Positions 34,231 through 45,690 are shown, counted from the stretch's first letter. The stretch: DNA of 64,000 bases from Ariolimax columbianus (GCA_036924085.1 JAVGWX010000001.1:1840103-1904102); one strand, 5' to 3'. Notes: generated from the sequence alone by a model not told the origin. A program made the numbers and translations.

Positions 34231-34560
34231 CGACTGCCCCACCCGAGACGGACACTTTACCTCGCGACCACTGCCCCACCCGAGACGGACACCTTATCTC
34301 GCGACGACTGCCCCACCCGAGACGAACACATTATCTCGCGACGACTGGCCCGCGCTAGACGAACACCTTATCTCGCGACGACTGCCCCACCCGAGACGGA
34401 CACCTTATCTCGCGACCACTGGATCCCCCCCCCCCCCTCCCTCCAACCTGAGACGAACACCTTATCTCGCGACGACTGCCCCACCCGAGACGGACACCTT
34501 ATTTCGCGACCACTGGATCCCCCCCCCCCCCCCCCCCCCACCTGAGACGGACACCTTACC
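34195..34560. repeat. 37-bp array amplified from SINE head
   Basis: CGAGACGGACACCTTATCTC then GCGACGACTGCCCCACC, period 37 (34208, 34245 and on), about nine copies with poly-C insertions near 34428 and 34521. The unit is the antisense of the SINE tRNA-like head. Confidence 0.9.
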
Positions 34561-34919
34561 TGGAGGCCACCGCCCCATCCAGGGACACAAATATAGGTCG
34601 CATTAGAAAATGAAGGAGAGAAAGTATCGAACGCCCCACGTTACTGACTGGACACCAGGTGGCGTCCACACGTTTCAGCCAACATCCTCTACACACTAGT
34701 TCCGGAAAAAGCAACATCGAAAAAGGGAATGAACTAATGCAATTCCCCTGGATGGAGTTGTGGGAGGAATTTGGACACCTGACTCAGCATTAAGTCACTA
34801 AATAGACTTGGGACTGGAGGGGTCAGACCAACGACAGGCCTAAAACAGGGTGCTGTAGGGAAAATAGTCAATCGGAAGATTTGGGGTTAGGAAAGAGCCA
34901 AAGCAGTAGCGGCAAAGAA
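34561..34919. other. no gene recognised
   Basis: Unique sequence up to the 5' edge of LINE C. No coding signal seen. Confidence 0.4.
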
Positions 34920-35355
34920 AACAAAAAATTAAAATAATAAAACCAATCAAGAATTGAAAACAACAATGCAAAAAAAACAAATAAAATGTTTTTATGCAAA
35001 TGTGAGAAGCTTAGTAAAAAAAAGAGAAGAATTGAAACTGTATGTAGATAAAGAAAAAAACCAGATATAATAGGGTGAACAGAATCATGGAGAAATAAAG
35101 ACTTTGCAGATAGTGAACTTGAAATAGGTGGATCTACAATGTTAAAGAAAGGTAGGATAGTTGGAGACAAGGCTAAGGGCGGTAGTGTTTTATTATACTG
35201 TACAGTCAGTTAATATAATTATCACTGAAGATTTATCCACTGGCAATACAATTGAAAGTGCTCTGTGAGAAATCGAAAGTGGGTGTCGAAAAACGGTGGC
35301 TTGAGTATGCTACAGATATATATTGTTCAAATCTACCTCTTTTGCAGGGAATGGT
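34920..35355 (+). mobile_element. CR1-like LINE copy C, endonuclease N-terminal part
   Basis: The start of an APE-type endonuclease is readable: CFYANVRSLVKKREELKLYV (about 34990), then with frameshifts DSELEIGGSTMLKKG and KGGSVLLY (about 35112-35197), and LSTGNTIESAL (about 35236). The domain resumes at 37590 after two inserted repeats. It is the same LINE family as copies A and B on RT wording farther downstream. Confidence 0.75.
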
Positions 35356-35389
35356 ATCCAAATGAAATACTCGGATAGGTTCATATACG

Positions 35390-35809
35390 AGTTGTGTGAT
35401 TGATGCGGCGAAAACCGTGTTATAGTTCCAGCCAGAGCATGGGCGTAAAGGGCAGGGGTAATGGGGCAGGCGACTATGGAAACAAAAGTACCTGAATGTG
35501 TGTCAAGGTCTCGAAACTAAGACGACAAAGCAAAACGCGGGTTTAGGGGAAGAATGTGTCTGGTACAGGTCGGGATTAGGAGCTGACCACTCTGGCGTTC
35601 TGATTTGGGTAGTGGGGGGTTAGTGATAGACAGAGGAGGCCGTCAGGTCTTGCTGCCAAATTTTAGAGTGACAGTGATTCGTTCCAAAACAACTAGTTGG
35701 AGATAGATCCAAGCTAGAGTGATGGCTGAGTCAGACAACCCGTAGAAGACCATTGATACTGCTTGAGACTATATAATACTATGCAAAGTTTAACTCAAGC
35801 AGACTTGCT

Positions 35810-35849
<40 letters not shown>

Positions 35850-36600
35850 AGAGTTTGGCTAGGAGGCTGACAGGAAAGGAATGAGAGTTTAGCTGACCGA
35901 CTTTCTAGAAGAGCGATTGATAGGCTGCTACTATTTAGCCGGCTGTTTTATGAATGTGTGAGAGGTAGAATGAGTTGGAGAGTGATTGAACTAGCATACG
36001 CCTTTGAGTCTTGGTCATTCGCTCTATATGACGTGTGTTGGACACCCCGTGACTAGGAAAGATCTGAATGTCGGTGTGGTGTATGCAGGACACCGAGGGA
36101 ACGATGTATGTTCCAGAGTATGTGTATACGCAGATCGATTAAAGGTATCACCATATGTGAGTATACGTTGAACAGATTGAAAATTTAATGTAAAGATCAC
36201 CTGCCTGGAGGGATCTGAGTCTGAGTGAATGCACAGAATACGATCGTGAAAACCAGTTTGTGAGAGTGTGAAGTGTGCAGATAAGGGAAGGGGAGTGTAT
36301 CGGCTAGAACTTAGTTGTATTAGTTGGAAGCAATATTCAAAAGATTGTGCTTACAACCTCCGTGGTAACATGTATTTATATAAATATATAATATATGATT
36401 ACTTAGTTAAGATGTATTTCTCTAGTTGTTTATAATCTCGATTTTAATTCAATGTGATATTATTAAACATTACGCAGCTTGCTGGAGCATGTTGCTGTGT
36501 TAATTGCTAAATAGCTAAGTCTGGTTGTGTCCTGAATGATGTGGATGCATGTAGTAACATTCTAAATAGCTAACTTGTGGAAACACCTTACACTGCTACA
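35390..36600 (+). mobile_element. R1 repeat copy 3 (LTR-like)
   Basis: This is the most complete R1 copy. It starts near TGTTATAGTTCC (35418), carries TATATAA at 35770-35776, a (GA)n run at 35817-35846, GGACACCCCGTGACTAGGAA, and a close near GTAGTAACATTCTAAATAGC (36551). It interrupts LINE C. No ORF is present. Confidence 0.62.
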
Positions 36601-36666
36601 CGCTCACACGATGAGGCGGAGGCAGAGGCTATGAAAACAGCAGTTCAGATTTTGCACCAACAGTTT

Positions 36667-36702
36667 GACTTGGGCTTGACTTGGGCTTGACTTGGGCAAA
36701 GT
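36667..36702 (+). repeat. 11-bp x3 repeat in LINE G RNase H
   Basis: TTGACTTGGGC repeated three times, breaking the RNase H frame. Confidence 0.85.
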
Positions 36703-37021
36703 TGCCGATGGATTGGGTATTTTTAGTGATTCCAAGTCGGTTCTAGAGGCGCTAAAAACACCACATACAAAGAAATGAGATATTCTTATGGAGTGGAGGT
36801 GAGAGGGGGGCGGAGGGGGGGGGGGCATCAACAACATCATCACTGCCCACGGGAAAAATGTCACCTTGTAATGGATCCCTAGACACAGTGGACTACTAGG
36901 GAACGAGATGGCCGACAGATCGGCACAAAAAACAGGAGCCTAGAAACACAAGTTGGATAAACCCTGCAGTAACCACACAGTAAAACGAATTATTCAGAAT
37001 AATATTCGGGAAATCTGGATG

Positions 37022-37207
37022 AACAGGTGGGCGACGGGAACAACAGGTGGGCAACGGGAACAACAGGTGGGCGACAAGAACAACAGGTGGGCGACGGGAA
37101 CAACAGGTGGGCGACGGGAACAACAGGTGGGCGACGGGAACAACAGGTGAGTGACGGGAACAACAGGTGGGCGACGGGAACAACAGGTGGGCGACGGGAA
37201 CAACAGG
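37022..37207 (+). repeat. 20-bp x9 array inside LINE G
   Basis: AGGTGGGCGACGGGAACAAC at 37025, 37045 and on to 37185. One unit encodes RWATGTT of the element protein. Eight extra copies add 160 bases, which shifts the frame, so the open frame after the array differs from that before it. Confidence 0.94.
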
Positions 37208-37589
37208 TCGCAGTGTATTTAGCGAAATGTCACAGCCAAAAAGTAACGATGATATAAATAAACTACACAGAAGAGATCAAAGTCTCATCTTTCAGTTCCG
37301 AACAGGATATACCAAAGTCAATAGCCATTTGATCGGCATCAATCCCCAGTACCTGCCCTTGTGCAGACATTGCTCTCATCCTGATGAAACAGTTCGACAT
37401 CTACTCATTGAGTGTAAGGCGCTTGCGGACATGAGGAAAAGATTCTTACAAGCACTGCCGACAATTGACAACACACTGTACGGAGCGGTGACACAACTGA
37501 AGAAGACCTCTTTATATATTAGAATGACATTTAGCTGCCAAGAGCAGGCTTGCTCAGCAGCTATGGAATAATAACAACAACAACAACCC

Positions 37590-38800
37590 ATCATCCAAAA
37601 GAGGAAGATGAGGAGCTGATTAGCATTATAGAAAATGTTAGTGCTGGGAAATTGTTATTAATGGGGTATTTCAACTTTCCACAACCAAAAATTAGAAAAG
37701 ATTGAAGCACTGGTCGAGTCAATCCCGTTTGTTAAGTGCATAACCGACAATTGTTTGTGTCAACGTGCAGAAGAAGCTACCAGAGGCATAAACAACCCAC
37801 GACCTAGTTTTTACTACAGAGTAAAATATGATTGAAAACGTGACCGTTGGGGAACTGGTTTGAATCTTATGGCAGGGAAGGAAACAACATAGGGACTCGA
37901 ACATACGACCACTCTGAGACAGGTGTTGCTAAGATAAAACAACAAGTGAGCCACAAAATCTGGAAAGATATTTTCTAAATAATTCTAGAGAATCGAAAAG
38001 AGGAATGTGTTCTATGTAAGGAGGTAAACCCCGGACGTGAAAAGTGAATAACTAGATCAGTAGTTAAATGCAGAAAAGCTAAAAAAAAAAGCATGGACAA
38101 AATAAATAGAAAATGGAAAAATGTGTTTCAAAAGAAACAAATTTCAAATATTTGGATAAGCGAAACAGTTTATAAAGTGAAAAGACCAGCACAAACAAAC
38201 TTCGATAAAAATACCTGCTCAAAAGATGAAGACTGATAGTGAAAACTCCTCTTACTCTAACAATGAAGAGAGAACGAAAGACAAAGTAGACCCTCTTACA
38301 GATAGCACGGGATATAATACACGTGATAATAGGGAGGCTGCTAATCTACTAAATCAATACTTTGGTACAATCAATGTACACAAAAAAAGACTGCTCAAAC
38401 ATTTCAGAGCCTATAGATATTTTTCAAAGAAACATGGATACATGGGGATTAAGATCAATCTGTATTACGGAGGAATTGGTTTAAAGCAAAATAGAGGGGT
38501 TGAAAGTGGATAAATGTCCAGGTCAAGATGGTATTCATCCAAAATTTCTGTTTGAAATCAGATACCTGTTAGCAAAACCATTGGCTGTATTATAGGAGTG
38601 ATCCCTTCGTTCAAAAAATTTAAACACATCAGATCCAGAAAATTATAGACCGGTGAGTTTAACGAGCATAGTCTATAAATTGTTAGTCAATAATCAATTA
38701 AAATATTGTAATACATCTAGACAAGTTTAATCTAATCAGAAAAAGTCAGCATGGGGAGATCGTGCTTAACAAATTTATTAGAATGGAATAGAAGAGATTA
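37590..38800 (+). mobile_element. LINE copy C continued: endonuclease end and RT start
   Basis: It resumes with DEELISIIENVSAGKLLLMG (about 37603; the expected GDFN motif reads GYFN), NNPRLVFT-like wording (about 37790), the basic linker RSVVKCRKAKKKAW (about 38055), then NREAANLLNQYFGTI (about 38330) and ENYRPVSLTSIV (about 38636). The same linker wording occurs in copy B (NREAAHLLNQYFGTV, about 50695). Confidence 0.8.
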
Positions 38801-39120
38801 CATAACTTAGCTTAACAACTTAATTTGACTTGACTTAACGTCTTTATTCTGGCTTAGAAGTCTCTGCAGAGTCTGTATACAACCAATTTCATGTACATTT
38901 CCTTGCTCTAAAAAGCTATGCGCATCCAATCTATTCTTAAATGCATTAATTGTCATTGCCTCCACTACTTCCTGTGGCAACGCATTCCAAGTATTCACCA
39001 CTCTCTGACTAAAACAATATTTTTAAATATCTAATCTGAACCTTTCTTTAGATCATTTCTAGCTATGCCTTCTTCTTCTTGTACGGTTTTTTTTTGGTCT
39101 CAAAAAACATGTTGTAGTCT
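38800..39120 (-). mobile_element. antisense CR1-like LINE 3' end inserted in copy C
   Basis: On the minus strand this carries VVNTWNALPQEVVEAMTINA then FKNRLDAHSFLEQGNVH, the same C-terminus as in copies A and B. It ends in TTAAGTTGTTAAGCTAAG-type sequence. It splits copy C RT between LTNLL (left) and the TDKGE block (right). Confidence 0.8.
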
Positions 39121-39400
39121 AATTTATCCTCACTAAAATGACAGATAAAGGCGAGCAAGTGAATGTTGTTCACCTAGATTTTCAAAGGCCTTTGATAGAG
39201 TAGCTCATGAAAGATTATTTAGGAAGGTAAAATCACATGAAATCGGTGACGAAGTTGCCAAATGGATTGAAAGTTGGTTAACGGGAAGAAGACAGAAAGT
39301 GGGCGTAAATAAGGAGTACTCTGAGTGGTGTGAAGTGAAGAGTGGAGTGCCACAGGGCTTGGTTTTGGGACCAATTTTCCCTTTTGATATGTACATATAT
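39121..39400 (+). mobile_element. LINE copy C continued: RT blocks
   Basis: It resumes at LTKMTDKGEQVNVVHLDF (about 39130) and continues to KWIESWLTGRRQKVGVNKEY (about 39260) and SGVPQGLVLGPIF (about 39341). It ends abruptly before the FADD box. Confidence 0.8.
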
Positions 39401-39456
39401 GTATTTCGGTACCCATTGTGAACCCCCATACGATACTTCGGTTTGTTGCTAACCAC

Positions 39457-39715
39457 CATTTAAACTGTCCCTAGCGACACTGCGAATGCATCTGCTAGCG
39501 AACGTAAGCTCCGGCGACGGTCCACCCGAATTACTGTATCAAGTTTGGCGATGGCATTTTCTGGTGCAACAATATGTGCCTGACCTGGTCTCGAAAGATC
39601 TTTCGTTAACTCACGTCCTTCTTTAGACATCGTTGCCCAGTTCTTCACTGTTGTCTTCGACATACTTTTGTCCCCATACACTGTCTGCATTCTGCGATGA
39701 ATGTCAACTGGACGA
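39457..39715 (-). mobile_element. mariner-type transposase N-terminal fragment
   Basis: A minus frame reads VDIHRRMQTVYGDKSMSKTT then VKNW, KEGREL, LSRPGQ and VIRVDRRRSLRSLADAFAVS then LGTV before a stop. This matches the N-terminal paired helix-turn-helix DNA-binding region of mariner-like transposases. The catalytic D,D domain is absent, so it cannot move itself. Inverted terminal repeats were not seen. Confidence 0.6.
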
Positions 39716-39806
39716 GAAGTGGTGGACAGTACAAGGAGATAAGTCGCGGTGGCTAGGACCAGGAGAGGGGAAGTACGTCCTGGTGGCTAGGACCAGGAGA
39801 GGAGAA

Positions 39807-40092
39807 TTTTTTGTTGTATTTTTGTGTTTTTTTGGTGTTTTTTTCTTTTTCTTTTTCCGCCTTATTTCCCTAATCTCCAAGGCGGTGTGCGTTACACTGT
39901 GGTTTTTATTTTGCGCCTGTCGGCCTAGTGCATCCGACTTCAGTATGAATTTTATGTAAGGGTCTGCTTCCTCCTGCATTTTCTAAGGGTTTGCTTCCCC
40001 GGGGTAACGGTCGGTGCTGAGATTAGGGATCGAACCCAACTCCTTCTGGTTGTGAGCCGTGTCACTTAACCACTAGCCCAAGCCATCCCCTT
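39807..40092 (-). mobile_element. tRNA-derived SINE S1, copy 1
   Basis: On the minus strand an A box (TGGGCTAGTGG then TTAAG) and a perfect B box (GGTTCGATCCC) lead a body of about 285 bp ending in an A-rich tail. Likely target duplications are GAGAGGAGAA (39797-39806) and GAGAGGGGAA (40093-40102). The body (GTCGGATGCACTAGGCCGAC then AGGCGCAAAATAAAAACC) is nearly the same as copy 2 at 47196-47449. Confidence 0.85.
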
Positions 40093-40099
40093 GAGAGGG

Positions 40100-40240
40100 G
40101 AAGTAAGTCGTGTGACTAATACCAGGCAGGACTGAGGAAGAAAGTCGTGTGACTAATACCAGGCAGGAAAGATCAAGAAAGTCGTGTGACTAATACCAGG
40201 CAGGACAGAGAAAGAAAGTCGTGGTAGCCATGAGATGGGA
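40100..40240. repeat. 37-bp tandem repeat, about 4 copies
   Basis: GTCGTGTGACTAATACCAGG at 40107, 40144 and 40181, with related AGGAGAGGGGAAGT words on the far side of the SINE at 39750-39806. The SINE landed in this array. Confidence 0.85.
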
Positions 40241-41735
40241 AGTAAGGCAGTACATGCCAAGATTGTAGAAGTTCATATGCCTGTTCAGTTATTATTGGCA
40301 TAGGTCAACACGACCACGGGCTACATCTAGAGGCTTAGCTTGTTGTTATTGCCCACAATGAGTAAGTTTACTCTTTTTTGGGGCCTTAAAATGACGTTAA
40401 GTGGCTAGTTGTAGCAGCTTTCTTGACATCCCGAGCATACTGATAAAGGTGGACGACGGTCCTCCAGGTGGTTGTGCTCCATCTGCGTGGCGCTCACTAC
40501 AACTACTATTTGGCTGATTTGTGATTGATCCACATCGGGCCAGCCAGCCTGCCTTGAAAACAGTCTGTTACCAGGGAACGCTACATGGAAGAGAGATTGT
40601 GGTCTTGGTCAGTGTATTGACCCTGACGCGACGTCCTGGTCAGTATTGTGTACCTGACTAGACCAGAGCCTCAGTTCCCAAAGAGGTTAGCTAGAACAAC
40701 ATAAAATGATCTACTTTTCCACTAGAACAGATTACTAGATCACTAGAGAACTAGGTCTCTACGTCAAGTTGAAGTGGTGCTTCCTAACTCGCTCTCTGGC
40801 TCTTTTGCTTGTTTTGTTAATTATATTTCCTTGTTTGTAATTTAAACAATCTTGGTTTGTCGTGTATCTTAATGTCAGGGCTTTAATGTAACACATACCT
40901 TCCTAGAGCCCAATGTACGTCCATGCTTTGCAACTAGAGACATGCTGTGCTACAGTAGCCTGACCAAGGAAGTGGGACACGTGTAGCAGGTTAATCTCTT
41001 TGCTTCCATCTTTCATTTTGACATCTATCACTCTTCTACTTGCTCACACCTCTAAGTAGAATACTGTAACGATTATGGGAACTGCAGCAATAACAATCAA
41101 CGGTCTATTTTACAAACACAAATGGTATCAAGACAATAATACTAGAACAATAATACTCTCTACTGTCCATCAAGAGGTTTGTGCAAATAGCACAAATCTT
41201 TCTCTTGTACTAATCAACCCAAGGCTTCTATCACTTTGATCAGTTCTAGCTAAATCTGATTAATTTAACACTATCGTATCTAACTAAGGTTTACCCAAAC
41301 TAAATAACTAAATGGTTATTGTCCGCTGTCAATCTTCTGGTCCTGGCTTGTCTGGCGGCCTCCTGTTCTACGCTTCTACTCCTGTAGTGTCCAGGTCTCC
41401 TGGTTCTCCTGGTCTTGTCTTCACGCCAGGAACTGCAACGATTTCAACACTTCTTGCACCGGGGTTCTCCAATAAAAAGTAGTACCTTTGATTTCACGGG
41501 TTCTTGTGACAACGATAGCGGTTCTTACACTGTAGATCTCAGACCAAGAGCATCACTTTTGTTTTCCCTTTTTTTTAGTACGACCGCTTCGTGTTGAAGG
41601 AAAATACATTTCTTCCTGACTTATATGCAGAGAATTGTCATTCCATGACTTTACATTCATCGTCACTCGTAACAAGGTTTCAGCCACAATGCACCTGACA
41701 AAATACAGTCAAATGTTTACGTTCGAAGACAAGTG
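40241..41735. other. no gene recognised
   Basis: This is the longest stretch without arrays or recognisable elements. Short frames only (largest about 60 codons at 41415-41597). It could hold an unrecognised old element. Confidence 0.4.
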
Positions 41736-41739
41736 CTGG

Positions 41740-42425
41740 GTTGGGTGAGCAGTCTGTACCCTCTCAGCCAAGTGCTGGTTTCAGTTGACTGTCTGTAACA
41801 CTCAGCCAAGTGCTGGTTTCGGTTGGCTGTCTGTAACACTCAGCCAAGTGCTGGTTTCAGTTGACTGTCTGTAACACTCAGCCAAGTGCTGGTTTCGGTT
41901 GGCTGTCTGTAACACTCAGCGAAGTGCTGGTTTCCGTTGGCTGTCTGTAACACTCAGTCAAGTGCTGGTTTCGGTTGGCTGTCTGTAACACTCATTCAAG
42001 TGCTGGTTTCGGTTGGCTGTCTGTAACACTCAGTCAAGTGCTGGTTTCGGTTGGCTGTCTGTAACACTCAGTCAAGTGCTGGTTTCGGTTGGCTGTCTGT
42101 AACACTCAGCCAAGTGCTGGTTTCGGTTGGCTGTCTGTAACACTCAGTCAAGTGCTGGTTTCGGTTGGCTATCTGTAACACTCAGCCAAGTGCTGGTTTC
42201 GGTTGGCTGTCTGTAACACTCAGCCAAGTGCTGGTTTCGGTTGGCTGTCTGTAACACTCAGTCGAGTGCTGGTTTCAGTTGACTGTCTGTAACACTCAGC
42301 CAAGTGCTGGTTTCGGTTGGCTGTCTGTAACACTCAGCCAAGTGCTGGTTTCGGTTGGCTGTCTGTAACACTCAGCCAAGTGCTGGTTTCGGTTGGCTGT
42401 CTGTAACACTCAGTCAAGTGCTTGG
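41740..42425. repeat. 38-bp minisatellite, about 18 copies
   Basis: CTCAGCCAAGTGCTGGTTTC then GGTTGGCTGTCTGTAACA at period 38 (41763, 41801 and on), with GTCAAG and CAGTTGAC variants interspersed. Confidence 0.96.
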
Positions 42426-42988
42426 TGAAGATCCACTATAACCTCCCGGTTTGGGCCGAAGTCCTCTATCTTTGTCCAGTCCTGGCGTGTAGACGTTCTC
42501 TGATCTACTGTGCAGCTAAAGAAAGACAACTTTGTCTTGAACTTTCTATGTGACCTTAAAGGTCATGGGACTTTCCATCTATTTGCACTCTGTGGCCCAG
42601 AAATCCGTGAGATTTTCAATTTGGCTTGGTCAACTCTTAAGACGTCGTTGTCGTAGGTTCGGAACAATGACTTCTGTTCTAAACTCATGGGTGGGTACCT
42701 CGGCCGATGTTTACAGGGATCCTCTGACCTTGGCTTTTGGAACCCTTTTCACTTTGTCACACATAACACCTTGACCCACGTAGTGGCTAGGATGTTGAGA
42801 AACCTTGCTTTGCACTTTGTCATGGATGACCAAGGACGTCACGTGAAATGAGAAGAGTCACTGAAAATCTTCTACCAGAGAAGACCTGACAAGAATCAGG
42901 TACTTGTAGGGCCTACAATCAGAAGATTACGTTTTCAAGTTTACTCCATTATTTGAACTTGATTCCACCGTTATACTATGCATTGATT
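42426..42988. other. no gene recognised
   Basis: Unique sequence with short frames only. Confidence 0.4.
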
Positions 42989-42989
42989 T

Positions 42990-43490
42990 GTGGGGGGGGG
43001 GGGGGGGGGGGGGGGTCTTCGATTGATTTGTGGGGTCTATGGGTGATTTGATGGGGTCTTTTGGTGATTTGTGGGGGTCTTTTGGTGTTTTGTGGGGGTC
43101 TTTGAGTGATTTGTTGGGGTCTTTGGGTGATTTGAGGGGGTCTTTGGGTGATTTGAGGGGCTCTTTGGGTGATATGTGGGGGTCTGGGGGATTTGAGGGG
43201 GGTCTTTGATTTGAAGGGGTCTGGGTGATTTGAGGGGGTCTTTGGGTGATTTGTTGGGGTCTTTAGGTGATTGGAGGGGGTCTTTGTGTGATTTGCGGGG
43301 GTCTGAGTGCTTTATTTTTTTTTTTTGGGGGGGGGGTCTGAGCGATTTGTGCGGGTCTATGGGTGATTTGAGGGGGTCTTTTGGTGATTTGTGAGGGTCT
43401 GAGTGCTTGGGGGGGGGGGTGGAGGGGGAAGGGTCTGAGCAATTTGTGGGCGTCTCGAACTGATTTGTTGGAGGTGGGGTGGGTGGGTCC
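42990..43490. repeat. G-rich about 22-bp array with poly-G
   Basis: TTTGGGTGATTTGTGGGGGT then CT, with long G homopolymers at 42991-43014 and 43326-43336. Confidence 0.9.
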
Positions 43491-43494
43491 ATCA

Positions 43495-43835
43495 GCGGGG
43501 ATCTTCGATTAATTTTTGGGAGGTCTGACGCTCATTTAGAAAGGGGGGAGGGGCGCTCACGCTGGTTCTGACGCTGATTGGGGAAAGGAGGTTCACGCTG
43601 GATCTGATACTGATTGGGGGAGGGGAGGGGGTCACACAGGATCTGACACTGATTGGGGGAGGGGAGTTGGTCACGCTAGATCTGATACTGATTTGTCGGG
43701 TCACGCTGGATCTGACACTGATTGGGAGGGGGGGGGGGTCACGCTAAATCTGATACTGATTGGGGGTGGGGGGGTCACGCTGGATGTGACACTGATTGGG
43801 GTGGGGGGGGGTCACGCAGGACCTGACAATGATTT
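43495..43835. repeat. imperfect 36-50-bp G-rich repeat
   Basis: GGTCACGCTGGATCTGACAC then TGATTGGG with G runs of variable length. Confidence 0.88.
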
Positions 43836-44204
43836 GTGGGTTTCTTGCACAGATGTATAACTGCGCTGCTTGTAAAGCCCATTTTCTTCCTCCTTCTGTT
43901 GTGCGGCTTTAAATGTTCATTACATTCCTACTTGCGTGTGTATCGATCATCATATATTGATCTCGCATTCTGTCTGTCTAGTCTGGTATTGACGTTCTGT
44001 TATTTGTATTTCTGAAACGCTTGTTCTATCGTCAACATATCATCTGTTTATATCGTCTACCAATTTCTATAGCTAGTCGGGAATTCATGCTATCATACAT
44101 AAACTAGTGAGTCTCCAGGGGTCTGCCTAGGCCTGGTGGCCTGGTGTCTCTGGTTGCATGTTCACAGCACGATTCTTCCCGTAAGAACATTGAATGTGGG
44201 ACGC

Positions 44205-44585
44205 ACTCATCTGTTCTTAGTCGACCTGTACTTCTGCAGTGACAGATTCCTCTATGCAGGACCCCAGCTCTGGTATGAGCTGGATGTAGCCGGGAGAAGG
44301 GTTTCCTGCTTTGCTCGAGCAGCATATTACTCTGCTACGTTGGAACAAGGGCCGTAGAGGGTGGTTAGCCGATGTGCGAATCTATCTTAATAGAATCAAA
44401 CACTAGAACAGAGTAGATTCACAGCCTGTTAGGCGCCATCTATGCTGCTCTAAACAAACCACCTGACCATGGCCGGTGTAACGCCATGTCACACAGTTAG
44501 TCGCCTTTTACTACATGCCCTCTGTGAGGCAGTAGTGATATCCTTGTCCTTGTCATACATGAAGATCGCAGCAGTCCACTCTGGA
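44205..44585 (+). repeat. S2 dispersed repeat, long copy
   Basis: It starts near TTCTTAGTCGACCTGTACTT (44216), continues TCTGGTATGAGCTGGATGTA and AGGCGCCATCTATGCTGCTC, and ends near GCAGTCCACTCTGG. It is collinear with the bounded insert at 50942-51287 read in reverse. Confidence 0.8.
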
Positions 44586-44609
44586 ATATTCTGTAAGCAC
44601 ACACTCAAA

Positions 44610-44815
44610 TGGTCCCCATACCTGGCCTGTAGGCATACCCTCAAATGGTCCCCACACCTCGCCTGTAGGCATACCCTCAAATGGTCCCCACACCTGGCCT
44701 GTAGGCATACCCTCAAATGGTCCCCACACCTGGCCTGTAGGCATACCCTCAAATGGTCCCCACACCTGGCCTGTAGGCATATCCTCAAATGGTCCCCACA
44801 CCTCGCCTGTGGGAA
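44610..44815. repeat. 36-bp minisatellite, about 6 copies
   Basis: AGGCATACCCTCAAATGGTC then CCCACACCTGGCCTGT at period 36, directly after the S2 copy. Confidence 0.95.
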
Positions 44816-45220
44816 TACCTTAATGTACTTTTCCTAAGGCTCTTGTATTGTGTTGACCTCAGACCTGTGATTTGATGAGAAGCCCAGTCTATTACCAGAA
44901 ATGCGATTGCTGAGCTAGAACATGTCCGTAAAAATTGGGTCAAGCATTTGAATAGTGTGGACTAAAAGATGAAACTCTATAATGATAGAAAATAGTTCCT
45001 AATAATTTTTTTATCAACATTGTCAACTAAATAATATATTTCTAGTTACGTTTTCCATGGATCGTTTACATGTCTGCAGAAACTATCGTTTTTTTGTTGT
45101 TTGTTAACATCAGTTGTCCACTAGACTAATCTTGATTTTTAAAAATTTTAGATAAGCGTCTAATTGTTTTCGTATATTAATAACCGAATCTGTAAGATCG
45201 TCTATGACTTTTGTTGGGCC
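44816..45220. other. no gene recognised
   Basis: AT-rich unique sequence without coding signal. Confidence 0.4.
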
Positions 45221-45221
45221 A

Positions 45222-45690
45222 GCCCTGACAGAAGATACACTCAAACTACTCATCCAGCTGTGACAGACAGAGGATACACTAAAACTACTAGTCTAGCGGT
45301 GACAGACATAAGATACACTCAAACTACTCATCCAGCTGTGACAGACAGAGGATACACTAAAACTACTAGTCTAGCAGTGACAGACAGAAGATACACTAAA
45401 ACTATTAGTCTAGCGGTGACAGACAGAAGATACACTAAAATTACTAGTCTAGCGGTGACAGACAGAGGATACACTAAAACTACTAGTCTAGCGGTGACAG
45501 CCAGAAGATACACTCAAACTACTCATCCAGCTGTGACAGACAGAGGATACACTAAAACTACTAGTCTAGCGGTGACAGACAGAGGATACACTAAAACTAC
45601 TAGTCTAGCGGTGACAGACAGAAGATACACTCAAACTACTAGTCTAGCGGTGACAGACAGAAGATACACTCAAACTTATATTTGTCCAGC
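45222..45690. repeat. 39-bp minisatellite, about 12 copies
   Basis: GTGACAGACAGAGGATACAC then TAAAACTACTAGTCTAGCG, with a CATCCAGCT subtype recurring at intervals. Confidence 0.95.

Larger units (their letters stand above)
36605..37575 (+). mobile_element. I/Jockey-like LINE copy G, RNase H and C-terminus
   Basis: RNase H blocks appear in order: DEAEAEAMKTAVQILHQQFD (about 36612), IFSDSKSVLEALK (about 36718), WIPRHSGLLGNEMADRSAQ (about 36870; the codon two before it is a stop). Then HTVKRIIQNNIREIWMNRWA (to about 37033), and after an array LHRRDQSLIFQFRTGYTKVN (about 37261) and LCRHCSHPDETVRHLLIECK (about 37360), a Cys/His tail, ending at PTIDNTLYGAVTQLKK. The final frame 37167-37571 is open. 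It lies inside LINE C, next to R1 copy 3. Confidence 0.8.

Noticed and set aside
35418..36559. R1 copy 3 as a precisely bounded TG...CA solo LTR
   Set aside because: TGTTAT and GTAACA ends can be chosen, but no target duplication flanks them and similarity with other copies continues past the right end.
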